Shown here piece by piece: positions 11,565 through 20,166 of a stretch of DNA of 64,000 nucleotides (position 1 is its first letter; each line of letters begins with the position of its first letter). The stretch comes from Streptomyces litmocidini. Lineage in GTDB: Bacteria > Actinomycetota > Actinomycetes > Streptomycetales > Streptomycetaceae. Both the position numbers and the translations under genes were made by a program. The stretch covers positions 248,001 to 312,000 of the forward strand of contig NZ_BMTQ01000003.1 in assembly GCF_014649755.1 (NCBI RefSeq). Direction: 5' to 3'. The notes beneath the pieces were generated by a model, which searched no databases, had not been told where the DNA came from, and worked only from the letters and a program-made list of their open reading frames with translations.

Positions 11565-11994
11565 AGCGCGCCCGCAGGGCGGCGAGGCCGGTGCCGTACG
11601 TGCCGTCCCCGAAGGCCGACTCCACCCGGGGCACCACGTCGTCGGTGCTCCGGTAGGCGGCGGACCACCGGACCTCCGACCCTTCGGGGTGCGGACGGAC
11701 GGCGAGCGTCGCCACGTAGTCGTGGACCGGGAGCATGACGGGGTCGAGGAGGGCGTAGCGGTACGAGCGGGCGGCCGCGTCGCGGTCGAGCAGGCGCTCC
11801 CGGGCGACGGCCTCGCCGTCGACGGCGAAGACCCTGACGGTCCCGGGGACGGCCGGGTCGCCACCGCCCTCCAGGGTGGACGGCGGCACGTGGGGATGCC
11901 AGTCGGCGAGGGCGCCGAAGTCGCCGATGACGGCCCACACGGCGTCGGGGGCGGCCGGGACGACGGCGGAGCGTTCGAGCGTACGGGGGTTCAC
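11548..11994 (-). CDS. SRPBCC (START/polyketide cyclase-like) protein
   Basis: A 148-residue SRPBCC-fold protein: N-terminal SAVVPAAPDAVWAVIGDFGALADWHP, then central beta strands and a C-terminal helix. This fold makes a hydrophobic cavity used for ligand binding or cyclase/aromatase chemistry. It is the last gene of the hsaE-to-SRPBCC operon and could bind a steroid intermediate, but no function is assignable. The GTG at 11994 was chosen for the upstream GAGGAG. Its 3' end overlaps the convergent regulator gene. Confidence 0.75.
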   Translation of the reverse strand: MNPRTLERSAVVPAAPDAVWAVIGDFGALADWHPHVPPSTLEGGGDPAVPGTVRVFAVDGEAVARERLLDRDAAARSYRYALLDPVMLPVHDYVATLAVRPHPEGSEVRWSAAYRSTDDVVPRVESAFGDGTYGTGLAALRARFTSSR

Positions 11995-12122
11995 GGGCGT
12001 CTCCTCATGACGGACACGGGTGTGGGTGCGGGTGCGGGTACGGGTGGGGGCGCGGGTGCCGCAGGGGGGGCACCCGCGCGGATGCCCCTCCGGGTCCTCT
12101 CCGGGTGTCCTCGTACGGACCG

Positions 12123-12899
12123 TCACCAGGTGCCGTCGCCGCGCAGGACCGCGTCGGCGCCCCCGTCGGCGAAGACGACCTGCCCCGTCACGAGGGCGTT
12201 GTCGGGCGAGGCAAGCCACGCGATGAGCGGGGCGATCTGCTCGGGGCGGGCGTGGCCGTGCAGCGGCATCGGCACGCTCCTCTCGACGAGCCTCCGCGTC
12301 CCGGGGTCGTCGAGCAGCGGCCGGGTCAGGGGCGTGACGACCACGCCGGGGGCCACGGCGTTGAGCGGGACGCCGTCGCCGGCCCACGCCCCGGTGGGGG
12401 CCGCGCGGCGGACCCAGCGGGAGATCGCCGCCTTGGACGAGGAGTAGACGAGGTGGCCCTCCCCCCGGTCGACGGCCGCCCGCGAGGCGGCCACCGCAGC
12501 CTCCTCGTCCCCGGCGAGCGCGGCGTCCACGATCGCGGGGTCGACCGGGTGGACGGAGTCGATGGATCCGACGACCACGGCCCGGGGGTCGGTGCCGGCC
12601 ACGAGCAGCGGACGCAGTCCGTCGAGCGTGGCCACGGCACCGAAGTGGTTGACCCTGACGGTGAGGGGGTCGAAGTGGGCGACGCCCGCGCAGGAGACGA
12701 CGGCGTCGAGACGGCCGCCGGTCAGTTCGCGGGCCCGGGCGACGAGTTCGGCCCGGCCCTCGGCGGTGGACAGGTCGGCGCGGATGTCGCCGTCGGCGAG
12801 GTCGGCGCCGATGACGGTGTGGCCCTGTTTCCGCAGGAGGTCGGCGGTGGCCTCGCCGATGCCGGAGGCGGCTCCGGTGACCAGGCAGGTTCGGGGCAT
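12123..12899 (-). CDS. 3-alpha-hydroxysteroid dehydrogenase/carbonyl reductase
   Basis: A 258-residue SDR with the layout of Comamonas testosteroni 3-alpha-HSD/carbonyl reductase (HsdA). It has TGAASGIG near the N-terminus, a short acidic ADLSTAEGR segment, VNHFGAV instead of the usual NNAG region, a YSSSKAA catalytic Tyr/Lys pair and the terminal DGGADAVLRG. Those enzymes interconvert 3-alpha-hydroxy and 3-keto steroids, the entry step for bile-acid-like or reduced steroids. It is transcribed with kshA/kshB, 13 nt after kshB. The match to the HSDCARB subfamily is from memory but rests on several distinctive blocks. Confidence 0.85.
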   Translation of the reverse strand: MPRTCLVTGAASGIGEATADLLRKQGHTVIGADLADGDIRADLSTAEGRAELVARARELTGGRLDAVVSCAGVAHFDPLTVRVNHFGAVATLDGLRPLLVAGTDPRAVVVGSIDSVHPVDPAIVDAALAGDEEAAVAASRAAVDRGEGHLVYSSSKAAISRWVRRAAPTGAWAGDGVPLNAVAPGVVVTPLTRPLLDDPGTRRLVERSVPMPLHGHARPEQIAPLIAWLASPDNALVTGQVVFADGGADAVLRGDGTW

Positions 12900-12912
12900 G
12901 ACGGGCTCCTCG

Positions 12913-13959
12913 TCAGGAGTAGGTGATCTCGACCCGGTCGGTCAGGGGGAGGGCCTGGCAGGCCAGGACGTACCCCTCGGCGACGTCCTGGTCGTCCAGG
13001 ACGTCGTTGCGGAGCATCGTGACCTCGCCCGCGACGACACGGCAGGTGCAGGCGCTGCAGGCGCCCTCCCGGCAGGAGTACGGGGCGTCCACGCCCGCGG
13101 CGAGGAGCGCGTCGAGCAGGGGCGCGGTCGGTGGCCAGGCGACCGTGTGCGTCTCGCCGTCGATCTCGACCCCGGCGGTCGCGCCGCCCTCGCCCGCGGT
13201 GTCCCGCGGCACCCCGGGGGTGTCGAAGACGTCCGCGCCGAGGGAGAAGAACCGCTCCCGGTGGATGCGGTCGCCGGGCGCGCCGAGCGTGCGCAGGGCC
13301 TGCTCGGCGGCGTCCATGAGCGGCTGCGGGCCGCAGACGAAGGCCCGGCGGCCCGCGTACGGAGCGAGCACGGGCACCAGCCGGTCCACGGACGGCAGGC
13401 CCTGGAGCGTCTCCAGCCAGTGGAGCACGAGGAACCGGTGCGGGTGTTCCTGCGCCAGCGCCCGCAGTTCGTCGCGGAAGACGACCGAGGACTCGTCGCG
13501 GTTGGCGTACAGCAGCACCAGCCCGCCCCGGCCGTCGGCCAGGACCGACTTGGCGATCGACAGGACCGGGGTGATGCCGCTGCCTCCGGCGACGAGCAGC
13601 AGGTCGTCGTCGAGGGAGTCCGGGGTGAAGGTGCCGGCCGGGGGCAGCGCCTCCAGCTCGTCCCCGGCCGCCAGCCGGTCGCAGACCCAGTTGGAGCCGT
13701 ACCCGCCGGCGACCCGTTTGACGGTGATCTTCAGGGGCTCGCCGGTGTGGGGCGAGCTGGCGAGGGAGTAGCAGCGGGCGGCCGGTCTCCCGTCGGGGCC
13801 GGGCAGCTTCAGGGTGAGGAACTGCCCGGGGCGGTACGCGAAGCGGTCCGCGCTCTCCGCCGGTGCCTGGAGCACCAGGGAGTGCGCGTCGGCCGTCTCG
13901 GCGACGACCTCGACGACGCGCAGCCGGTGGGTGCGGGAGCTGGTCGTGGGCTCAGGCAT
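12913..13959 (-). CDS. kshB: 3-ketosteroid-9-alpha-hydroxylase reductase
   Basis: A 348-residue class IA reductase. The FAD domain has the motif RCYSLASSP and the NAD domain has GGSGITPVLS and CGPQPLM. A C-terminal plant-type [2Fe-2S] domain has Cys296, Cys301, Cys304 and Cys334 (C-x4-C-x2-C...C). KshB passes electrons from NADH to KshA for C9-alpha hydroxylation, which with KstD destabilises ring B. The start at 13959 overlaps the end of the small gene upstream by 8 nt. The length fits known KshB. Phenylacetyl-CoA reductases share the architecture; kshA next door decides the call. Confidence 0.92.
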   Translation of the reverse strand: MPEPTTSSRTHRLRVVEVVAETADAHSLVLQAPAESADRFAYRPGQFLTLKLPGPDGRPAARCYSLASSPHTGEPLKITVKRVAGGYGSNWVCDRLAAGDELEALPPAGTFTPDSLDDDLLLVAGGSGITPVLSIAKSVLADGRGGLVLLYANRDESSVVFRDELRALAQEHPHRFLVLHWLETLQGLPSVDRLVPVLAPYAGRRAFVCGPQPLMDAAEQALRTLGAPGDRIHRERFFSLGADVFDTPGVPRDTAGEGGATAGVEIDGETHTVAWPPTAPLLDALLAAGVDAPYSCREGACSACTCRVVAGEVTMLRNDVLDDQDVAEGYVLACQALPLTDRVEITYS

Positions 13960-14359
13960 CGACGGCCTCCGCGGTCGCGGTACCTGCCGCGCCGGCCTCC
14001 GGGAGGCCTGGCTCGGAGGATCCGGCCCCCGAGGAGCCGGAATCGGAGGATCCGGCCTCCGGGGAGGCGGCCTCCGGGGATCCGGCCTCCGGGGATCCGG
14101 CCTCCGGGAGGCCGGCCTCCGGGATCCCCGGCTCCAGGGTGCCGACCGTCAGGGTTCCGTCCTCGACCGCGCGGTCGATGCTCGCCCGCAGGGCCCGGCA
14201 GGTCCGCATCCGGGCGGTGGTCGCGCCCGGGCGCACCCGGTCGCGGAACTCCGCGCAGGCGACGGCCGCGTCGGCCGTCCACTGCACGGAGGTGTGGGCG
14301 ACGCTGAACTTCTCGCACAGGACCTGGTTGCCGCAGGCCGCGCACTCCACCGCTCGCAC
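13952..14359 (-). CDS. Small Cys-containing protein between kshA and kshB, repeat tail
   Basis: A 135-residue protein of unknown function, GTG start at 14359, 1 nt after the kshA stop. The first 75 residues look folded: VECAACGNQVLCEKF, TSVQWTADA, CAEFRDRV and MRTCRALRASID. A CxxC pair and three further Cys suggest metal or Fe-S binding. The last 60 residues are a low-complexity tail of repeated P-E-A-G-S units, matching a 15-bp DNA repeat. Its position inside the kshA-kshB operon suggests an accessory to the hydroxylase, such as electron transfer or assembly; that is inference. Confidence 0.7.
   Translation of the reverse strand: MRAVECAACGNQVLCEKFSVAHTSVQWTADAAVACAEFRDRVRPGATTARMRTCRALRASIDRAVEDGTLTVGTLEPGIPEAGLPEAGSPEAGSPEAASPEAGSSDSGSSGAGSSEPGLPEAGAAGTATAEAVDA
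13990..14125. repeat. 15-bp imperfect tandem repeat within the small kshA-kshB gene
   Basis: Imperfect copies of a 15-nt unit (ggatccggcctccgg) encode the Pro-Glu-Ala-Gly-Ser tail of the protein described above. The period is a multiple of three, so copy-number change keeps the frame. Confidence 0.7.
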
Positions 14360-14360
14360 G

Positions 14361-15515
14361 TCAGGCTCCGGTTTCCGTCTCCGCCGCGCGGCGCGCGAGG
14401 TTCTCCTCGACCTCGGCGCGCCATGCCGTGTTGGCGCGTCGGGTGTCGATCTCGAACTCGAAGCGGCGGGTCATCTCGTCCTCGACGTCGGCGACGTCGA
14501 CGTAGAACTGCTCGTACCAGCGGCGCAGTTGGTAGACCGGCCCGTCCTCCTCGGTGAGCAGGGGGTTGTCGATCCGGGTCTTGTTCCGCCAGATCTCGAC
14601 GTCCTGCTCGAAGCCGACGGTGGCCCCCTCGGCGGTGAGGCGCGCGGCCTCCGCGGCCTGCTCGTCCGTCATCCCGGGCAGCCGCTTCACGATGGCCCCG
14701 TACTGGAGCAGGAAGCTGTTCGCGTCGATCGGGTAGTGGCAGTTGATCAGGACGATCTCCATCTCCGCGCCGCCGCCGACGTCGCTGTAGAGGTGGTCGA
14801 TCATGTAGGAGGGGCCGTGGTAGGAGGCGTCGGAGCGGAGGCGGCCGGAGCTGAGGGTGCCCAGTTCCATGTCCCCGCGGGGGCTGCTCTCCATGTACTG
14901 CGTGGCGACGTGGCCGTCGAAGACGTTCTTGAAGTGCTCGGGGAAGGCGTAGTGGACGTAGTAGAAGTGCGCCATGTCCACGACGTTGTCCACGATCTCG
15001 CGGCAGTTGGCGCCCTCGACCCGGAGGGTCTTCCAGGTCCAGTCGCTCCACCGGTCGGCGTCCGGGCCGTGGATGCCCGCGATCTCGGGGACGGTCACCT
15101 CGGGCGGCGGCGGGTTGCCCTCCGGGTCGTTCCAGACGAAGAGCTGCTTGTTCCGCTCCAGGGAGATCCAGGACCGGGTCCTGGCGCGCGGGGGGACCCT
15201 GCGGGCGTACGGGATGCCCGCGCAGCGGCCGTCGCCCGACCAGCGCCAGTCGTGGAAGGGGCAGGCGACGGCGTCGCCCTTGACGCTGCCCTGGGCGAGG
15301 TTGCCGCCCATGTGCGGGCAGTAGGCGTTCAGGACGTGCAGGCGTCCGTCGTCCTGTCCCCGGAAGACCACCAGCTTGGTGCCGAAGGCCTCGATCTCGT
15401 GCGGCTTGCCGTCCTCGAAGGCTTCGGCGAGGCCGAGGCAGTGCCAGCCACGGGCGAACCGCGTCGGCGGCCTGCCCGCGTCGATGACCCGGACCTCGTC
15501 GTTGAGAGCAGTCAT
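14361..15515 (-). CDS. kshA: 3-ketosteroid-9-alpha-hydroxylase oxygenase
   Basis: A 384-residue Rieske non-haem iron oxygenase. The Rieske ligands are Cys66, His68, Cys85 and His88 (CPHMGG...CPFHDW). The mononuclear iron site shows DNVVDMAHFYYVHY with His183 and His188, and a later Asp completes the triad. KshA hydroxylates 3-ketosteroids at C9-alpha, and with KstD this breaks ring B to give 3-HSA. ATG 15515 follows GGAGGGACGAG. It lies between hsaF and the small Cys protein/kshB. Subfamily blocks such as HGPSYMIDHLY fit KshA rather than aromatic-ring dioxygenases. Confidence 0.93.
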   Translation of the reverse strand: MTALNDEVRVIDAGRPPTRFARGWHCLGLAEAFEDGKPHEIEAFGTKLVVFRGQDDGRLHVLNAYCPHMGGNLAQGSVKGDAVACPFHDWRWSGDGRCAGIPYARRVPPRARTRSWISLERNKQLFVWNDPEGNPPPPEVTVPEIAGIHGPDADRWSDWTWKTLRVEGANCREIVDNVVDMAHFYYVHYAFPEHFKNVFDGHVATQYMESSPRGDMELGTLSSGRLRSDASYHGPSYMIDHLYSDVGGGAEMEIVLINCHYPIDANSFLLQYGAIVKRLPGMTDEQAAEAARLTAEGATVGFEQDVEIWRNKTRIDNPLLTEEDGPVYQLRRWYEQFYVDVADVEDEMTRRFEFEIDTRRANTAWRAEVEENLARRAAETETGA

Positions 15516-15546
15516 CTCGTCCCTCCGGTTGCTGTCTCTGTTCGGT

Positions 15547-16569
15547 TCAGTGCTGTGCGGCGAGTTCGACGGCGATGTCGATGAGCTGGTCCTCCTGGCC
15601 GCCGACCAGACGGCGCTCGCCGGCACGCAGGAGGATCTCGGCGCCGGAGACGCCGTAGCGTTCGGCCTGCCGGTAGGCGTGCTTGAGGAAGCTGGAGTAG
15701 ACGCCGGCGTGGCCCATCAGGAGGGCGAGCCGGTCGAGTCGGCACTCGTCGTCCATGACGGGGCGGACCACGTCCTCCGCCGCGTCGATGATCTTCAGTA
15801 CGTCGACGCCGGTGCGGATGCCCATCTTGGCGCAGACGGCGACCAGGGCCTCGACGGCGGTGTTGCCCGCGCCGGCGCCGAGCCGGCGCGTGGAGCCGTC
15901 GATCTGCACGGCTCCGGCCTTGATCGCGGCGATGGAGTTGCCGGTTCCGAGGGAGAGGTTCTCGTGGCCGTGGAAGCCGACCTGGGCGTCGCCGCCGAGC
16001 TCGGAGACCAGGGCCTCGACCCGGGCGGTGACGTCGTCCATGACCATGGCGCCGGCCGAGTCGACGACGTACACGCACTGGCAGCCCGCGTCGGCCATGA
16101 TCCTGCCCTGCCGGGCCAGCTTCTCGGGGGTCGTGGAATGGGCCATCATCAGGAAGCCGACGGTCTCCAGGCCCGTCTCCCGGGCGAGTCCGAAGTGCTG
16201 CTCCGCGATGTCGGCCTCGGTGCAGTGGGTGGCGATGCGGCAGATGCCCGCGCCGTTGCCGTGGGCGGCCCGGATGTCGTCCTTGACGCCGAGCCCGGGG
16301 AGCATGAGGAAGGCGATCCTCGCCCGCCGCGCGGTCTCCACCGCGACCTTGATCAGTTCCTGCTCGGGGGTCCTGGAGAAGCCGTAGTTGAAGGAGGAAC
16401 CGCCGAGTCCGTCGCCGTGCGTCACCTCGATCACGGGGACGCCGGCGTCGTCGAGGGCGGCGACGACCGACCGTACGTCCTCCGCGGTGAACTGGTGGCG
16501 CTTGGCGTGCGAGCCGTCGCGCAGCGAGGAGTCGGTGACGCGGATGTCGAGGGTGTCCGAGTAGGGCAT
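15547..16569 (-). CDS. hsaF: 4-hydroxy-2-oxo acid aldolase
   Basis: A 340-residue DRE-TIM aldolase: [11 protein letters not shown] (metal-binding Asp18) near the N-terminus, GFHGHEN for the His pair, and the C-terminal communication domain with [22 protein letters not shown]. HsaF cleaves 4-hydroxy-2-oxohexanoate to pyruvate and propanal, which is channelled to HsaG. The start at 16569 lies 11 nt downstream of the hsaG stop, and the two proteins form a complex. Order and length match mycobacterial hsaE-hsaG-hsaF. Confidence 0.94.
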   Translation of the reverse strand: MPYSDTLDIRVTDSSLRDGSHAKRHQFTAEDVRSVVAALDDAGVPVIEVTHGDGLGGSSFNYGFSRTPEQELIKVAVETARRARIAFLMLPGLGVKDDIRAAHGNGAGICRIATHCTEADIAEQHFGLARETGLETVGFLMMAHSTTPEKLARQGRIMADAGCQCVYVVDSAGAMVMDDVTARVEALVSELGGDAQVGFHGHENLSLGTGNSIAAIKAGAVQIDGSTRRLGAGAGNTAVEALVAVCAKMGIRTGVDVLKIIDAAEDVVRPVMDDECRLDRLALLMGHAGVYSSFLKHAYRQAERYGVSGAEILLRAGERRLVGGQEDQLIDIAVELAAQH

Positions 16570-16580
16570 GGGGGTGCTCC

Positions 16581-17492
16581 TTACGCGCCCGGGGCGAGGA
16601 GCGCCTTGGCGAACTCCTCGCCGACCTTGGTGGCGGCGGCGGTCATGATGTCGAGGTTTCCGGCGTAGGGCGGCAGGTAGTCGCCCGCGCCCTCCACCTC
16701 CAGGAAGATCGCGACGCGGGCCGTCCCGCCGTTCTCCGGGCCGGGATCGTCGAACTGCGGCTCGGCGCGCAGCCGGTAGCCGGGGACGTAGGCGGCGACC
16801 CGCTCGGCGACCTCCTTGACGGAGAGCACGATGGCGTCCCGGTCGGCGTCCTCGGGGACGGCGCAGAAGACGGTGTCGCGCATGATGACGGGCGGCTCGG
16901 CCGGGTTGAGGATGATGATGGCCTTGCCGCGCCCGGCGCCGCCGATGGTCTCGATGCCGCGCGAGGTGGTGCGGGTGAACTCGTCGATGTTCGCCCGGGT
17001 TCCAGGGCCGGCCGAGACGGAGGCCACCGAGGCGACGATCTCCGCGTACGGCACGGGGACGACGCGCGAGACCGCGTACACCATGGGGATGGTGGCCTGT
17101 CCGCCGCAGGTGATCATGTTGACGTTGGGCCGGTCGAGGTGCTCGTGGAGATTGGCGGGCGGTACGACGGCGGGGCCGACGGCCGCCGGGGTCAGGTCGA
17201 CCGCCTTGATGCCGAGTTCCGCGTAGCGCGGGGCGTTGGCCCGGTGGACGGAGGCGCTGGTGGCCTCGAAGACGATGTCGGGCCTCTCGTCCCGGGCGAG
17301 CAGCCGGTCGACGCCCTCGTGGCCGGTCTCCAGGCCGGCGCGGGCGGCACGGGCGAGGCCCTCGCTGTCGGGGTCGACCCCGATCATCCAGCGGGGCTCG
17401 ACGTGCTCGGAACGCAGCAGCTTGTACAGCAGGTCGGTGCCGATGTTGCCGGAACCGACGATGGCGGCGGTCGCCTTTGTCCTGATGGTCAT
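16581..17492 (-). CDS. hsaG: Acylating propanal/acetaldehyde dehydrogenase
   Basis: A 303-residue CoA-acylating aldehyde dehydrogenase of the DmpF/BphJ type. The NAD motif GSGNIG is at 13-18 and the catalytic Cys129 is in [10 protein letters not shown], followed by the dimerisation and communication segments typical of aldolase partners. It turns the propanal from HsaF into propanoyl-CoA. ATG 17492 is preferred over the GTG two codons earlier because GAGG is 5 nt upstream; it starts 8 nt after the hsaE stop. Confidence 0.94.
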   Translation of the reverse strand: MTIRTKATAAIVGSGNIGTDLLYKLLRSEHVEPRWMIGVDPDSEGLARAARAGLETGHEGVDRLLARDERPDIVFEATSASVHRANAPRYAELGIKAVDLTPAAVGPAVVPPANLHEHLDRPNVNMITCGGQATIPMVYAVSRVVPVPYAEIVASVASVSAGPGTRANIDEFTRTTSRGIETIGGAGRGKAIIILNPAEPPVIMRDTVFCAVPEDADRDAIVLSVKEVAERVAAYVPGYRLRAEPQFDDPGPENGGTARVAIFLEVEGAGDYLPPYAGNLDIMTAAATKVGEEFAKALLAPGA

Positions 17493-17499
17493 GATCACC

Positions 17500-18282
17500 T
17501 CAGATGAATGAGAGGGAGACGGAGCCGAGACCGGTGAACTCGGCGGTGAAGACCGTCCCGGCCGCCACGTCGACGGCCCGGGTGCACGAGCCGGGCAGCA
17601 CCACGTGCCCCCTCCTCAGCGACACGCCGAAGCGGGCGACGGTACGGGCGAGCCAGGCGACGGAACGGGCCGGGTCACCGAGCACCGCGTCGCTGCGGCC
17701 CTCGGCGAGGAGCTCGCCGCCGCTGCTCAACCGGGCGCCGATGGAGGTGAGGTCGAGCTCGCGGGGGTCCCGGCCCTCCCCGACGACGTATCCGGCGGAA
17801 GAGGCGTTGTCCGCGATGGTGTCGGCGATGGTGATCCGCCAGTCCCGGATCCTGCTGTCGATCAGCTCCAGGGCGGGCACGACGCGTTCGGTGGCGGCGA
17901 GGACGTCCGCCGGGGTACAGGTCTCGCCCGGCAGGTCGTCGCCGAGGACGAAGCCGACCTCGACCTCGACGCGGGGGTGGCAGTAGCGGGCGACGGGGAC
18001 GGGGTCGTGGGGCCGCAGCTCCATGTCGTCGAGCAGATGACCGTAGTCCGGCTCGTCGACGCCCATCATCCGCTGCATGACCGGCGAGGACAGGCCGACC
18101 TTGTGACCGCGCACCTCCGCGCCGGCCGCGAGGCGGTGGCGGACGTTCACGAGCTGGATCTCGTACGCGTCCACGGTGCCGATGCCGGGGAACGCGTCGG
18201 TCAGCGGAGCGATCGGTGCGACGTGCTGTTCGGCGGAGCGGAGCAGCTCGGCCGCCTCGTGTCTCCGGCGGTCCGTGAGCAT
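17500..18282 (-). CDS. hsaE: 2-hydroxypenta/hexa-2,4-dienoate hydratase
   Basis: A 260-residue hydratase of the MhpD/HpcG family, first gene of the minus-strand hsaE-hsaG-hsaF-kshA-orf-kshB-HSD-SRPBCC operon. Family blocks are [23 protein letters not shown], the metal-binding VEVEVGFVL and LELIDSRI with a downstream IADNASSAG. It hydrates the dienoate released by HsaD to 4-hydroxy-2-oxohexanoate for HsaF. It has a clear upstream palindrome 76 nt before the start, the probable control point for the whole operon. Confidence 0.93.
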   Translation of the reverse strand: MLTDRRRHEAAELLRSAEQHVAPIAPLTDAFPGIGTVDAYEIQLVNVRHRLAAGAEVRGHKVGLSSPVMQRMMGVDEPDYGHLLDDMELRPHDPVPVARYCHPRVEVEVGFVLGDDLPGETCTPADVLAATERVVPALELIDSRIRDWRITIADTIADNASSAGYVVGEGRDPRELDLTSIGARLSSGGELLAEGRSDAVLGDPARSVAWLARTVARFGVSLRRGHVVLPGSCTRAVDVAAGTVFTAEFTGLGSVSLSFI

Positions 18283-18357
18283 GGCGGGTCCCTCCTGCGG
18301 GGCGGTTGGGGCTGTGCGGGGAGGCTAGGCCGGGGGTGTCGTCGCCGGGGAGCGCCA

Positions 18358-18376
18358 TTTCCCGGTGAGCGGGAAA
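18358..18376. promoter_or_regulatory. Perfect palindrome upstream of hsaE operon
   Basis: TTTCCCG-GTGAG-CGGGAAA is a perfect 7-bp inverted repeat with a 5-nt spacer, 76 nt upstream of hsaE. The right half and spacer recur upstream of hsaA copy 1 (9292-9310). It is a likely operator shared by the two ring A/B transcripts and a candidate target of the IclR protein. Confidence 0.6.
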
Positions 18377-19222
18377 GCCCCACCGGCCCGGCGCGCCGCC
18401 GGGCCGACGCCCGCCCCACGCGTCCCGCCGGGCCGGCGCCCTGTGCCCCGCGGGGCCGGCGCCCTGTGCCCCGCCGGGGCGGCGCCACGTGCCCCACGTG
18501 CCCTACGCGTCCCGCCGGGTCGGCGTCCTGTGCCCCGCCGAGTCTGCGCCCGCCCCGAGGGATCCGCGCCCGGCAGGGCTGTGCCCCCGCCCACCCCGGT
18601 GCGGTCCGCATCCGGCAGGGACCGGTGCCCACCGGGCCGGTAGCCCGCGCGCGGCTGGGCGATGCCCCTCCCGACACCCGCCGTGCGGGGCCCGCGCCCG
18701 ACGGGGCGGTGCCTCCTCCCGCACCTCCGTGTGGGCAATCGTCCCGCTGGGCGGGACGGGTGGGCACACGGGACGGCGCCCTCCAGCGGCGCCTCCGCGT
18801 TCCGCGCCCGGTCCCGCACCCCGTGTGCGCCGTGCCTATCGGTGCGGGTCCGGGCGCGGGAGCCTCGGGCGCCGGCAAGGGGCGCCGTTCCGTTGTGCCC
18901 ACCCTCCCCCGAGCTCTCGGCTCCGCTCGAGCAGGGGGGACCCCCTTCGCCCCAGCGGAACGACTGCCCACAACGGCGGGCGCGAGGGGCGGGCACCGTC
19001 CGGCGGACGCAGCCCGCAACGGGGGCGCGGGGGCGGGCACCGCCCGGCAAGCGCAGGCCGCAACGGGGCCGGGAGCGAGGGTGGGCACCGCCCCGGTGGG
19101 CGCGCCCGCGACGGGGACGGTGGGGGCAGCCCGCACGGTGGGGGGAGCGTCCGGTGGGGCGCGCCCGGGACAGGGGGCGTGCCGGCCGGGGTGCGGGGTC
19201 GTCGCGGAGGCGCCCGGTGGGG
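18377..19222. repeat. Long noncoding GC-rich region with imperfect repeats
   Basis: About 850 nt between the hsaE promoter and the 3' end of the Rv3548c-like SDR. It is built of degenerate repeats of Pro/Arg/Gly-coding character, for example repeated ccggcgccctgtgcccc near 18430-18480. Every frame gives low-complexity translation without family motifs. No gene is supported. It separates the ring A/B operon from the C/D-ring module. Confidence 0.6.
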
Positions 19223-20134
19223 TCAGCGGGTGCCGTACACCGGGCAGGGGGGTTCCGCGGCCGCGAGGAGCTTCAGGGTCGTTTCGCCCGCCTCCGCCGG
19301 GGTCCAGCGCGCCCCCTTGTCGGCCGTGGGGCCCGGCCGCCAGCCCTCCATGACCGTGATCCGGCCCGCCTCGGCCTCGAAGACACGCCCCGTGACCCCG
19401 GCCGAGGCCGCGGAGCCGAGCCAGACGACGAGGGGGGAGACGTTCTCCGGGGCCATCGCGTCGAACCCGGCCCCCGAAGGCGCGGCCATCGTCTCGGCGA
19501 AGGCCTGTTCGGTCATCCGGGTGCGGGCCGCGGGGGCGATCGCGTTGACCTGGACCCCGTACCGGCCCATCTCGGCCGCGGCGACGAGGGTGAGGCCGAC
19601 GATCCCGGCCTTGGCGGCGGCGTAGTTGCCCTGGCCGACGCTGCCGAGCAGGCCCGCGCCGGAGCTGGTGTGGATCACGCGGGCGACGGGTTCGCGTCCG
19701 GCCTTGGTCTCGGTCCGCCAGTGCGCGGCGGCGTGCTTGAGCGGCAGGAAGTGGCCCTTGAGGTGGACGCGCATGACGGCGTCCCAGTCGTCCTCGCCGA
19801 GGTTGACCAGCATGCGGTCGCGCAGGAAGCCGGCGTTGTTGACGAGGGTGTCGAGACGGCCGAACGCGTCCAGGGCGGTGGCGACGAGCGAGGCCGCGCC
19901 GTCGGCGGTGGCGATGTCGCCGCCGTGGGCGACCGCCTCCCCGCCGGACGCCGTGATCTCGTCGACGACCTGCTGGGCGGGCCCCGCGCCGCCTCCGGTG
20001 CCGTCGAGGCCGACGCCGAGGTCGTTGACGACGACCTTGGCTCCTTCGGCGGCGAAGGCGAGCGCGTGCGCGCGGCCGAGTCCGCGGCCGGCCCCGGTGA
20101 CGATGACGACCCGTCCGTTGCACAGTCCTGTCAT
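19223..20134 (-). CDS. SDR oxidoreductase of the HIP module (Rv3548c-like)
   Basis: A 303-residue SDR related to the dehydrogenase domain of 17-beta-HSD4: TGAGRGLGRAHALAFAAEGA with NDLG after the second strand, NNAGFLRDRM, the YAAAKAG catalytic Tyr/Lys and a C-terminal extension ending CPVYGTR. It sits in the same place as mycobacterial Rv3548c, next to a second SDR that is divergent from echA20-ipdABC. It probably oxidises a hydroxyacyl-CoA of side-chain or C/D-ring catabolism. ATG 20134 follows AAAGGGATCC. Family strong, step unknown. Confidence 0.85.
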   Translation of the reverse strand: MTGLCNGRVVIVTGAGRGLGRAHALAFAAEGAKVVVNDLGVGLDGTGGGAGPAQQVVDEITASGGEAVAHGGDIATADGAASLVATALDAFGRLDTLVNNAGFLRDRMLVNLGEDDWDAVMRVHLKGHFLPLKHAAAHWRTETKAGREPVARVIHTSSGAGLLGSVGQGNYAAAKAGIVGLTLVAAAEMGRYGVQVNAIAPAARTRMTEQAFAETMAAPSGAGFDAMAPENVSPLVVWLGSAASAGVTGRVFEAEAGRITVMEGWRPGPTADKGARWTPAEAGETTLKLLAAAEPPCPVYGTR

Positions 20135-20166
20135 GGTGGATCCCTTTCGGTGAGCGCTGGGTGGGT

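Noticed and set aside
13952..14359. Ferredoxin identity for the kshA-kshB spacer protein
   Set aside because: Its Cys spacing does not fit plant-type or bacterial-type ferredoxin motifs, so it was left as an uncharacterised Cys protein.
18365..19222. Long open frames on both strands in the GC-rich spacer
   Set aside because: Translations are Arg/Pro/Gly/Ala low-complexity without motifs, codon position bias is absent and the frames arise from GC-rich sequence lacking stops.
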